Assembly: GCA_964035545.1 (NCBI GenBank)
Contig: OZ037765.1
Coordinates: 32,067,504-32,131,503 of the forward strand
Origin: Bugula neritina
Lineage: Eukaryota; Bryozoa; Gymnolaemata; Cheilostomatida; Bugulidae
Length of the DNA: 64,000 nt
Direction of reading: 5' to 3'
Under the pieces are notes generated by a model that was not told the origin of the DNA, searched no databases, and saw nothing but the letters and a program-made list of their open reading frames with translations. The position numbers were made by a program, and so were the translations under genes. Below, piece after piece: positions 54,001 through 64,000 of the stretch; position 1 is the stretch's first letter; the number at the start of each line of letters is the position of its first letter.

Positions 54001-56297
54001 GCTGCCGCTGCTTCAGAAGATGGTGGCGGCAGAAACAGCCTGCTGGCAGCTATACGTAGTGCCGGTGGTGCCGGGAAGGCCGGCCTTAAGAAATCCTCAG
54101 AGAGAAAGGTTGGTTAACTGCCTATGGAAACTGACTGGTGTACCAGCCCACATTTGTGCTTCTTAAATATTTACCCTGTATTTAATGCTTTTCTGTTCTT
54201 TCTACTGTTTCAAGCATTGATGTAGTTAGTTATAATAGCATGGTTTACCTGGTCACCAAAGTTGTCTTCTCTCTGGTCAAACTAACATAACTCCATTCTA
54301 AAGTTTATCCCAGCAGTAAATGCTCCAGTGTGTCAAGTAGTACGTCTGCTAATGACAGGTTCAGCAGAAGAAGAAGAAGAAAGAGACCTCTAGTGGCAGC
54401 GGAGGTGGAGGTGGTGACCTGATGTCTGACTTGGCCAGCATGCTGACTATGCGTAGGAGAGGTATAGCAGGAAGTGGAGGGGCAGGTAATTCTTAACTAA
54501 TAGTTTCTTTAATATTATGGTGATCCACACAATATCATGTGATATTAGATTATTTTAAACTATCAGCATCTGGTCATGTGATAAGTGTAGCCATGGGCTA
54601 GGCTCAAGTGCCTGGAATACTACTGTTGAACTGTAATTAGACTCGAAAGTTATTGCTATTTTTAGCTGTTATCAAATTTACATGAGTAAAATCAAACTAG
54701 TCAATTGTACAAGGTCAGGCTCTAAAGTTGTCATTAAAATTTGAAATTTTAGAGTTGTCTTCACTCAAGAGTTATGCACACTTCAGAGTTGTGCATCCTT
54801 CAACGTTGCCTGCTTTCTGTAAAGCACAAACAAGCTCATTAATGAAAGAAAATGATATTGCCTGACGGGTTATATAATGAATATAGCGCATAGGGCATAG
54901 AACTTCTGTTTGTTTTAATCAAAATATATTATAGTGCTGACAACTGCCGTGGTCTAGGGGTTAAAGCGTTTGCCTAGTAAACAAAGAAATGGGTTCGAAC
55001 CCCAAAAAAGCCATTGATGATGTTAAGAAGAGCATCCAGTCATAATTGCTCCTGTGCCTCATCTAAAACAAGTCCTTAGCCAATTCTAACAAAATCCCTT
55101 TCCATCAGGATTTCTCACAGGGATATTGGCCATAAACTTGCGCGAGTTTTTCATAGTGCTGACAACTCCTATCTCTTATCATAATTGAAAAGTGGCCCTC
55201 AGTAGAAACAGCATTGTCCCTTGTATTTGGAATTGTCTATTCAAGCAAACATTTCTTTTAGCGATAGTCTTGTAGTTTATCTTGTATATTGCCTAAATAG
55301 CACAATATATTATTAGACATGTATTCACTAGTAGCCTACAGCCATCCCCCTACCCCACAAGTTGGGGAATATGTTCTGGCTATCAAATGAACATCTGAGT
55401 GACCTATATACTGACCTATATAGTGACCTATATACTGACGTATATAGTGACCTATATAGAGGTTGTAATGGGCAGCAGATGTTTTTAATTGAATAGAACA
55501 TAACTTTATGTTTATAATAATACAACATAAAAATATAGTATAATTATACAATATTATATATAATACAATATATAATACAATCATATAGTATAACCATATA
55601 GTATAATCATTATAATATAGTAAATGTGTTATTGCTATTCGATTTTCTAAACGGCTGATATTTTCAATGAGAAAACTTTTCTTGATGAAGTAATTTAATA
55701 ACTTGTTATGAAGAATTAGATCAGCAATACTATTGGTTGCCCTGGTGACCTCACGAATTACCTAGTGCTGTTGGAACTTAAGTCTAATGTATGATTAGTA
55801 TGCCACAAGACAAACCTTAGGTGTTGGTTATGTCACTGAGAGCTGAAAATCTGCCAGTGCTGATTAAATAAGAGTTAATAGGATTTAAATTATCAGTAAA
55901 TATAACAGCATTATCTGATGATAGTGAACTTTCTATATCTTATTATGAAGTAAAAAGGATATAGATATAATGAGTTGTTATTAGACTGTATATAGAAGGG
56001 GTTCTTAAATAGTAAGCCTTAGACATTCCTTAGACAGTTGTCATCCTCTCATCAGTCTATAAAATTTCAGTTATGAAAATTTGGAGTTATCACATTTTTT
56101 ACACAAGTTCTGATTTTCCTTTCACTACAAAAGGTTATTGGATTGCTGTGTGTACTGCAGGTAAAAGTGCACCTGCAGAAGAGTCTAAGCCTGTAGAAGC
56201 GCCCCCTGTTGGTGTGATGAACACCATGTCGAGTATGATACCCTACAGCCCCATGGACAACAGCGCCGATCAAGACGATGATGACTGGAATGAGTAA
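51099..56297 (+). CDS. WASHC1: WASH complex subunit 1 (Arp2/3 activator of endosomes)
   Basis: Nucleation-promoting factor that makes branched actin on endosomes for cargo retrieval. Eight coding exons: 51099-51332, 52176-52346, 52940-53046, 53207-53418, 53557-53775, 53882-54108, 54359-54485 and 56161-56297, 477 aa (human about 465). Residues 1-80 form the N-terminal WASH-homology helices (LERINQRTKLVHHKVSHLKG) that bind the rest of the complex. VFSSAKYP and LPNNLDSVSSLLLFNTAENP with YKKYVMLDP are strong family signatures, followed by YLYRPDLGEVPTISVPDTLP. A polyproline region spans exons 5-6. The C-terminal VCA module is complete: WH2-like RNSLLAAIRSAGGAGKAGLK, connector MSDLASMLTMRRRGIAG and acidic tail DQDDDDWNE with the essential Trp. 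The start codon lies 12 bp after an acceptor (AG at 51085-51086), so an untranslated first exon exists upstream. Confidence 0.95.
52745..52912 (-). mobile_element. Degraded tRNA-derived SINE in WASHC1 intron 2
   Basis: On the minus strand it begins GTTGGGGTTTACTGGTTAAA (A-box-like) and has GAATTCAAATCCTGCC (decayed B box). Its body, GCTCCTGTGCC ... CTTTAACCAACTTG ... CTTTCACAGGG, matches the SINE at 54946. Limits are approximate. Confidence 0.6.
54946..55152 (+). mobile_element. tRNA-derived SINE with 15-bp target-site duplication
   Basis: Pol III A box TGGTCTAGGGG (54950-54960) and B box GGTTCGAACCC (54992-55002) have tRNA spacing. An unrelated body ends near TTGCGCGAGTTTTTC. The perfect 15-bp direct repeat ATAGTGCTGACAACT flanks it at 54931-54945 and 55153-55167. 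It lies in WASHC1 intron 7, same strand as the gene. Confidence 0.88.
55398..55462. repeat. 12-bp tandem repeat GTGACCTATATA
   Basis: Five copies of [C/G]TGAC[C/G]TATATA in WASHC1 intron 7, followed by AT-rich TATAGTATAA words to about 55620. Confidence 0.85.
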
Positions 56298-57832
56298 TCG
56301 TCTGCTCAACAAAATTAACTATTTTTATATAATCTTTTTACATAACAATAATATACCAGTTTAGGCAAACAGTCTCTCTGGAAAATTGTGTTACTAAGAT
56401 ATATTTAAACTTAAATAGATTATTCTTGTAAATAAATTAGTAGATAATATTAATTTAGCACTTCTTTTTCTTAATTTAAATTGTGATACTTAACATAAAA
56501 GTGGTAAAAACAATGTAGTTAACTATGTCAATACAATCAACTAATTTTGTTGAAAATTTTTTAACCAGAAATAATATAACAAAATGTCATGGACATCAAA
56601 ATAAATTAACCAAACTACAGAAATTTACTTAATTTTATCATTAATTTCTACTATTTTATGGTGAAATAATTGTTAGTGCTACTAGTAGCATTATTTTTTT
56701 ATTTAGTCTTTTGATCGCAGTTTTTGATTAGTCACATCCTATCTTGAAGCTGTTTAAATGTGTTTCTGGCACAAAATCTTGATATTTTTGTTTTTTACAA
56801 TTGTATGCACTGTTATAATTGTTCGACATTTCCATGATGAGTCATTATAAGCTTCAAACTGGACAACCGGTTAAATACAATTAATTGGTCTAAACTCTAA
56901 AAGAAAGAAAACAAAAGCATATCTGAAGTCTTCAATAGCAATTGTCTATATTTCAGAACATTCTAAAATTCAACTTTTTTCACCCACAATAAGAGTATAC
57001 AATGCTTTCAGGTAAAAAAACACACAAAAATTTACTTTATGCGTAATAATTATTCTTGCATCTGTAAAATAAATTTGCAAAATTGTGACAAATATTTACT
57101 TGTTTTGTCATGTAAACAATGTGCATTGCATCAGCTATATTCCAAGACTAGGTTGGTCACTGTGTTGCAACACCTAAGTGAGTGAATGGAACATTTGTTT
57201 CGAATAAAACTAAATTATAATATTGCAGAACCTAATACTAAATAACAATGTTGAAGTAGCTAATGTGTCAGTAAGCCTAGGGCCACACTGTGCGTATTTT
57301 CGCATGCGAAAATTGAAATCACAAGTAGCAAAGGTGTCCACTGTGCGCGTTGAGAAAACGTTCGCACTTGTCGCTCTGCATTTTCAACGCAAGTGCGAAT
57401 CGTCTCTGTCGTCATCACCTAATTGGCTGGTAGTTATTAAGCGAGCCCAATTTTGTTATTTTATTGCTAAATTCCAGTAAATTGCGTTTTATTGAAAGCG
57501 AGTGCGATTTAAAAATGAAAGCTTTATTTATCACGCATCACTGACGCTACAGTGGACGCCTTTGCTATTTGTGGTTTCAAATTTCGCATGCGAAAATACG
57601 CACCGTGTGGCCCTAGGCTAACACGCGTCAACTATTGCATCCATCCACTATCACTCACGTTATGGCGTGAAGAGTTTACCACGTGTCCAGTGTGAAAATA
57701 TAGGACACTTTTGCCAGGGCCGGGTTACAGCTTAAGGGGGCGTGGCCTTAAACTTGTATATTATGCTGGCGACAAAATTGAATAACATTCAGTAAGTGAA
57801 TGCGAGGCAAACTAGCAGAAGATTAGATAACG
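56298..57832. other. Intergenic region WASHC1 to PAPS synthase
   Basis: It contains the WASHC1 3' UTR (AATAAA near 56431), the MITE at 57273-57619 and the presumed PAPSS promoter. No coding sequence was recognised. Confidence 0.6.
57273..57619. mobile_element. Complete MITE with about 75-bp terminal inverted repeats
   Basis: Left end AAGCCTAGGGCCACACTGTG continuing TATTTTCGCATGCGAAAATT. The right end is the inverse, finishing ATACGCACCGTGTGGCCCTA plus GGCT. Each arm contains the palindrome TTTTCGCATGCGAAAA. Roughly 200 bp of interior (GTGCGCGTTGAGAAAACG and so on) is non-coding. A half copy sits in CHMP4 copy B intron 1 at 38528-38702. Confidence 0.8.
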
Positions 57833-60800
57833 ATGGGAGATACGTCAGACGTCAAGGTATTTAGTTATAATAATATTATATAACGTTGTAGATAAGAGCA
57901 AAGTTATTCACTCACTGTAAGGCTATCTTTGTTCTGGCGAAGGGCTCATATTGATAGTGTCTGCAAATAACTGTCAAATCCTTATTGATTACAAGGTTGA
58001 ACCAACAAAAATGGTTGAACTTTTCATAACTATCAGCCTATTAAATAAAAATGGCAGGTGTGTTTCGTTCAACTGAAATATTTTTGATAGGAAGGTTCTT
58101 TCACCTGAGTTTAAATAAAACCTGACTACTGCAAACTTGTATTCGACTGAAAGACATTCTTTCTTGAACTTTGAACTAATAGCTGTAAAAGGTTTTATCT
58201 TCTAAACCTCTGTTGATGATTTCAAAGTTTATGATTTGGAGATATTTGAGAAGTGTATTTATTGTACAAACAGCCCTGCAAAACTAATTGCATTTTCGAT
58301 CGACCACCATTACATGAGCAGCAATTAAAGCAATATTTATGAGGTTGAATAAATAAACTTAATGCCAGCTCAGTTGTTCTCTAACCTATAATCTGTGTTC
58401 CAAGGCTACGAATGTGACATTCCAAAGTCACCATGTGTCTCGTATGAAGAGGGGGCAGGTGTTGGGACAGAAAGGAGGGTTCAGAGGCTGCACAGTGTGG
58501 CTGACAGGTACTCCAATCTCTTCTTGTTGACAAGTACAGTTAGTGTCTGTGGCAGGTACAGCTAGCGCCTGTGACAGGCTCTGCTAGTGCCCATGACAGG
58601 TACAGCTGGTGTCTGTGACAGGTACAGCTAGTGCCTGTGGCAAGTACAGCTAGTGCCTGTGACAAGTACAGCTAGTGCCTGTGACAAGTACAGCTGGTGT
58701 CTGTGACAAGCTCAGCTAATTTTTAAAGGGATGCTCTTTTGATGAATGCAGTTCAACACAATCTGGGTTGTCAGTTACTAAACAAGATATTTCATGTTCT
58801 AGTATAACTAAATACAGTGAAACTAAGCTATATGGTATCAGTATAATATTCACATACTGACTGGCATTTTGTATATAAAAACAAGACACCAGGTAGCGGA
58901 TGCCTATTGTCAAATACAGGAATAATATTTTATTACTGATGTCCCAAAGTGAAGTGTATATTTCCAGATGTATGATAACAGATCCTATCATATTGCTCAA
59001 TTTTACTAATAATATTCCAAACTTTCCAAATGATGCTAACTACTATAATTATATCCTGATTCTAATGGAGCATTCAATATTCAAGTATATGATGTAGAGA
59101 TATATTTGATCTGCTTTATACTTGTTCTCTATTGTAAAAAGACAAGCTCTTGTTTAAATGCTTGTGTTAGTTTAAAGGAGTGTGTATAGGCTATAGGCTT
59201 ACAACAGGCCTATACTCTGACTCATCTATACCCATCTTTATAACTATGACCCTATTTCTCAGTAAACAATCCAATTGTTGAAAACTCATATTATTATGAT
59301 TGGAAAAGTAAGATTTTCTAGTAACTATCATAAGTTGTGTTAAACAAGTTAAGAATATTTGGTACTTTTAAGTTGTTCTGTCATTATGACATTCAACCAT
59401 ACAAGGAATTTTTGACTTAAATGAGTCATCTTAGAGTTTCACATGTTGTAGTTTTACCTGCTTCCTTTTAAAGGGCTCTCTGGGGCAGGAAAGACAACTA
59501 TAGGATTTGCATTAGAAGAATATTTAGTATCACGGGGCATTCCCGCCTACGTCCTCGACGGTGACAACGTCAGGACCGGGCTGAATAAAAACCTTGGCTT
59601 TTCACCTCAAGATCGAGAGGAGAACATCAGGCGAATATCGGAGGTAGCTAAGCTCTTTGCTGATGGAGGTATAGTCTGTATCACCTCCTTCATCAGTCCA
59701 TACAGAAAGGTGAGTCGGATTGAAAATAGATAAAAGCAGTTGAAGCATATCATAGATTTGTGGTGCAGATTTATCATTCATATAACCATTTTTATCACAC
59801 AGATAACTGTTTAATACAACTACAGCCCATTATTGTGTTTATCTTTGATTGTTTTAACAATTCTATTATCCCTTAAAAATTTCATGTAAATTGTCTGGTT
59901 TGAATTGACGATACCATAATATTTTATTTGATTACTACCTAAACTTTTCTCTTACATCTATACTATTAATACATTATAGCTTTCAGTCAGATTGCGACTG
60001 TCTACTATTTAATAATATCCCATAATAGCAGTCTTATGTCGGGTGCATTAACCTTTGAAGAGGCCTTGTTCCAAGTATATAACTACAGCATATGCTGTGT
60101 AGAGCATATAAAGTTTAATAACTACGTTACTATAACACATAATATATATTAGTAGTGTTAGTGACACTAACCTGCTGTATACTTTTTATATCTCTAATCA
60201 GATTCCATTTAATGAACCATATAATCTTCTAAATGCTACTCAGTCACCCAGATTAGTGAAAGATAATCCATAATAATTCAAGTAACCCTGGTGCTGAATA
60301 GTAACACTGCTTCACACCAGACTTTACCTGTACCTTACAGATGGTGACTGAAATTCTATTGCATCAGCCACAATACTAACTGTACAGGTTTCTAATCTTT
60401 CATCATTCACACCAAAACCTTATTTCATCATCTTTCAACAGTTGCGTCCTCGAAGAAACTATATTTCAAAGGCAAAACTGATCCCCCCCCCCCAAGATTT
60501 TTACTCTCCTGTTTGTCAAAACGTGTTGTCGTAGTATCGCTGCCCCATAGTTTTCTCTGCTGCTTGTTTTGTAGGATAGGGACACAGCACGAGAGCTTCA
60601 CAAACAGTGGAACTTGCCATTCTTTGAAATTCACGTTGACACTCCCTTAGACATCTGTGAGGAGAGAGACGTCAAGGGACTGTATGCTAAGGCCCGGGCC
60701 GGACAAATTAAAGGTACTCATTCTATAGAAACCAAATAGTTGTACTATTATGTAGCAACAAGAATATATGTGCTAGTAGTAAATAGAACACAGCAATGTA

Positions 60801-63292
60801 GTATTTTAATAAATATAATAATAATTATACATACAAGCTTTTTAATACAATATCATTAACTCTGTAGCTATAACATTGTTTAACCTAGGTAATTGTTATG
60901 CCCAGGTAATTGTTGTGCCCAGGTAATAGAGTAATTTTGAGATACTTAAAAGACAATCAGAGCATGACCAGATGTATATCCCCTTAGTTTATTTATTTCA
61001 TTAAATTGCTATCAAATGGAAGTTGTTTTTGTTTGGCAGAATACAAATATTTCATCAAAATTTGTCAGGTTGTAGTAAGTATGGCCAAGCTGAATTAACT
61101 CACTTGAGATATAATAAATTTGTAGATCAAGCTCTACTCTAATTAGTGTAAAGCAAGCTTATATAAAAGTAAAAATGCAAGTTGGCATAGTCTTAGCCTA
61201 CGGCCTGAAAGATAATTAGATACGTGTGTTTAGAGCCCTTAATTTAGCATATTATATCATAATAATATCTTAATACTACATCTAAATAGTTCAGCTGTAA
61301 ACCAAAAGGGCAATTATTGTGCTGGACATGCAAGCGATGCTGGTTTTACAAACGAGTTTCTTTTTACTAGCCATGTTTAATCATTTTAAGAAAATGGTAA
61401 CTATGGCAAATTTACTATGAAGAGATAAATTTTGTTTCACTATAGAAGCATGATCTTTAAGATCTTCACCAAAGTGGACAATAAAATTTTAAAACTATAA
61501 GCATGACAGGGTAGTGGGTGTAGTAATAGTAAAGTATTACACTAAGTTATAAGCTGTTTCACCCATTCATTCAGTCATTCATAGGTATTGTTTAAATATA
61601 GAAACTCCCTTTCACACTCAGTGATGACCTAGTAGCAGGCGTTGTTTGGTTAATGCTGTGGATACGCCCTAATACCTCACAATACGTTGCCCAAATAGAA
61701 GCTTATATTACTAGGTCTAAAAATGTATTCCTATTGTAAAACTATTTCACATTTACTGCATATAAAATAAATATTATTAAATCATGTGTTAACTACCAGC
61801 TAGTACTTTGTTTATAGTATGGATAGAATTAATTAGTAGGTCTATTACAAAATGTAACTTGACTCATTGATTTATAAGGTCGTATATAATTGCTACCTAA
61901 TGTGGTTAAGTGTTGACACAAGAGCTTGTTTTGAGTGGATGTTGAGAAACTAATGCATAATGTTTCTTCTATCATTTATAAGAGAATAAATTTCCACACC
62001 AGATCTGTATCATTTCATATTTTGATTTGTAGGCTTCACCGGGATAGATTCGGCTTATGAAGCACCGGATGAACCTGAACTTAGAATATGCACAGTTGAC
62101 TCTTCAGTGAATGAGTGTGTCCAGAGCTGCGTGAATGTTCTAGAACAAGCTGTAAGTTTCATCAATTTGAAGCATTAATTTGTTGCTATTAGTATCCCAT
62201 TTTTTCTGTTGTGAATGTATTGTGGAAACAGTTAACAGAAAATGTTATATTTATATTTAGGAAATAGTACCGAAATCAGCTGTAGACTATGTAGAGGAAC
62301 TATTTGTCAGTGCGAATGAATACGATACTGTGAGCAAAGAGGCGCACCGTCTGCCCAGCATAGAGATTACTAAACTCGATACACAGTGGCTACAAATATT
62401 GTCCGAAGGGTGGGCCTCTCCTCTAAAGGGGTTCATGAGAGAAAGACAATACCTACAGACTCAACATTTTGGCTGCCTTCTTGATGGTTAGTAAATGTAT
62501 TGTTTATTTTACAATATAAATGAGTTTATCAAACCTTTGTGCGACAGTAGGCTAAGCTTTGCCTTTACAATACATGACTGGGCAACAGTATTTATAGTAC
62601 CTGAACATTCACCATAAAGCAGATCCTATCCGCATATGACAACATGTTGATGTGTAGTATAGCCATGATTTTTACCCGCCTGCATCAGCTACTTCTCAAA
62701 AAAAAGTGGTAGTGTGAGTTTGTGACCCTTAGCATCTATAAAATACGGGGCCTCCATAGGTGTTGTATATGCCCCAGACACTCTTTAAGAAATAGACTAT
62801 GGTTTCTTTTAGTTGGCCGGTAGTGTTCTGGTGAGTCACTTAGTTTGCAGTTTCTCACAGAAACCTATTCAAAAATAACTCCTTTTTCTCCCGGTACCAC
62901 CAGCAGACATGAAAGTCAACATGTAGTTAAGAGACAAAATCAAAGAAAATATTCTTCTTCGAGTATAATATTCTGATCAGCAGATTGGGTTGTGATACTC
63001 ACCTAGTACTAAAATTGTTTTCGAAAATACATTTCTATCTAACATATTATTTTAACTAAAATGGCAAGCATCTTTGTGAGTGAAGCAAGTGATAGATTCA
63101 CTGTCATTCTATGTAACGTTTTACAATTGTAGAAGGACTGAAGAACCAGTCTATACCCATTGTACTTCCTGTCAGTTCGGCCGACAAAGACAGGCTAGTA
63201 GCCACAGGAAGTGACATCACACTCAAATATGAAGGAAAAGTCTTGGCTGTATTGAGAGAGCCTGAGTTCTATGAACATCGTAAAGAGGAGAG
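57833..63292 (+). CDS. PAPSS: Bifunctional PAPS synthase (APS kinase plus ATP sulfurylase), 3' end outside window
   Basis: Makes the universal sulfate donor PAPS: ATP sulfurylase forms APS, APS kinase phosphorylates it. Seven exons seen: 57833-57856, 58405-58507, 59474-59709, 60575-60713, 62033-62151, 62261-62486 and 63133-63292, about 335 residues, open at the last donor. The N-terminal kinase has [24 protein letters not shown], the P-loop [58 protein letters not shown] and [18 protein letters not shown]. The sulfurylase domain starts [31 protein letters not shown], then [13 protein letters not shown]. Its nucleotide-binding HXXH part would follow beyond 63292. The start MGDTSDVK is short and in line with animal homologs. 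All kinase motifs are intact. The fused order kinase-sulfurylase is the metazoan arrangement. Confidence 0.96.
58535..58722. repeat. 21-bp minisatellite in PAPSS intron 2
   Basis: About eight or nine copies of GTACAGCTAGTGCCTGTGAC plus A, with small changes (GGTGTCTGT, CTCTGCTAGTGCCC). It begins shortly after the exon 2 donor. Confidence 0.9.
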
Positions 63293-64000
63293 GTAAGTTC
63301 CCCTTCCCTGTTTTGAACAAGTGATTGAATTCTAGTATTCAGTCTATAATAATAATATAACGAATATTCGCTTTGAGGTACAGCAAAGCACTATATCACA
63401 TTTATAATGATGTTCTATATAATCACTGAGAAGTTTGAATTTTAGTATAGTAACTCTTTAACTCTACTTTTAAATATTACCCTAGACTGAATCAAATGAT
63501 GATATTAATAATTGACTTCAACAAATCATTAATTTTATAAAGCTGACAGATTTGGCTAGTTTGCACTGGTGTTTAATGCCCGTTGCCATGGCAACCTCCA
63601 TGTTGTTTATTTAATACTTTGAACTGTCAAAACATATAAACTAAATTGGCCATGTTTTGCACCTACATAAGTTACTACTCCACGAATAAATCATTACTAC
63701 AGTCACCTTAAGGCTGACCGATAAAGAGTGGAGTGTTTTCAGGTCTTTAGATTGTTGACACATTTTATTAACCTGGGAATGTTATTTGCTAAACATTGAC
63801 TGGCTAAAAATAATATATATATAAACTAATAAACATACAATATACCTACTTACTTTATTAAGTATGTATAGTGTTGAATAAGAAACTTGTGTAAGAAAGG
63901 TTAACAACAGTAATGTTATAAATATTGATTAAAATGCAGTAAAATCACGTTCAACAAAACTGAAATTTTCAATTATCAGTTCTTTTTGTATTGAAATGAA
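63293..64000 (+). other. PAPSS: PAPSS intron, right edge of window
   Basis: Starts with the GTAAGT donor after the exon ending HRKEER. No further exon is visible in the remaining 700 bp. Confidence 0.7.

Noticed and set aside
54946-55020. Functional tRNA gene
   Set aside because: It has A and B boxes but no complete cloverleaf. It continues into a SINE body and is bracketed by a 15-bp target duplication.

Overview
This 64 kb window is AT-rich nuclear DNA from an animal. All host genes are split by GT-AG introns, and every one I recognise is a conserved metazoan or eukaryotic gene. There is no operon structure and no prokaryotic signal. Gene content and intron sizes (a few hundred bp to about 2 kb) suit a non-vertebrate metazoan. 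I cannot place the phylum from sequence alone. Exon limits were set by hand from reading frame, splice sites and family similarity; in each complete gene the exon phases add up to one open frame.

Layout, left to right: 3' end of the APC/C activator FZR1/Cdh1 (+, 456-1496); the complex III hinge subunit UQCRH (-, 2334-4177); the ER chloride-channel-like gene CLCC1 (+, 6166-9147), running without a reading-frame break into a GLOD5-like glyoxalase-fold gene (+, 9309-10896); the complete Elongator catalytic subunit ELP3 (-, 11747-17786, 551 aa); the complete six-BRCT protein PAXIP1/PTIP (+, 19750-27724, 1059 aa). A local tandem duplication follows: CHMP4 copy A (29051-31241) with a 5'-truncated RTF2 copy (32085-33439, -), then CHMP4 copy B (37790-40591) with a second RTF2 copy (41438-43930, -). 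Last come WASHC1/WASH1 (+, 51099-56297, 477 aa) and the first two thirds of PAPS synthase (+, 57833-63292, running off the right edge).

The accessory DNA is the most structured part. A 3.6 kb hAT-like element (33843-37469) with an exact 8-bp target duplication sits in duplication copy A, and copy B keeps the empty site. A solo LTR (34253-34656) has inserted in its left arm, and a second hAT-like element (34980-36806) in its central TA tract. Further right is a 2.8 kb LTR element (46401-49189) that encodes gag and protease but no reverse transcriptase, then a LINE reverse-transcriptase fragment. tRNA-derived SINEs, MITEs, minisatellites, two very long perfect hairpins and several tracts of an unusual AGT/ACT period-6 low-complexity DNA also occur.

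The host genes belong to unrelated housekeeping pathways (cell cycle, respiration, tRNA modification, DNA damage, ESCRT-III, replication termination, endosomal actin, sulfation). Their proximity looks like ordinary metazoan gene order, not a functional cluster. The strongest candidates for something new are the apparent CLCC1-GLOD5 in-frame fusion and the duplication that seems to have given CHMP4 copy B a new promoter while leaving RTF2 without a visible second exon.
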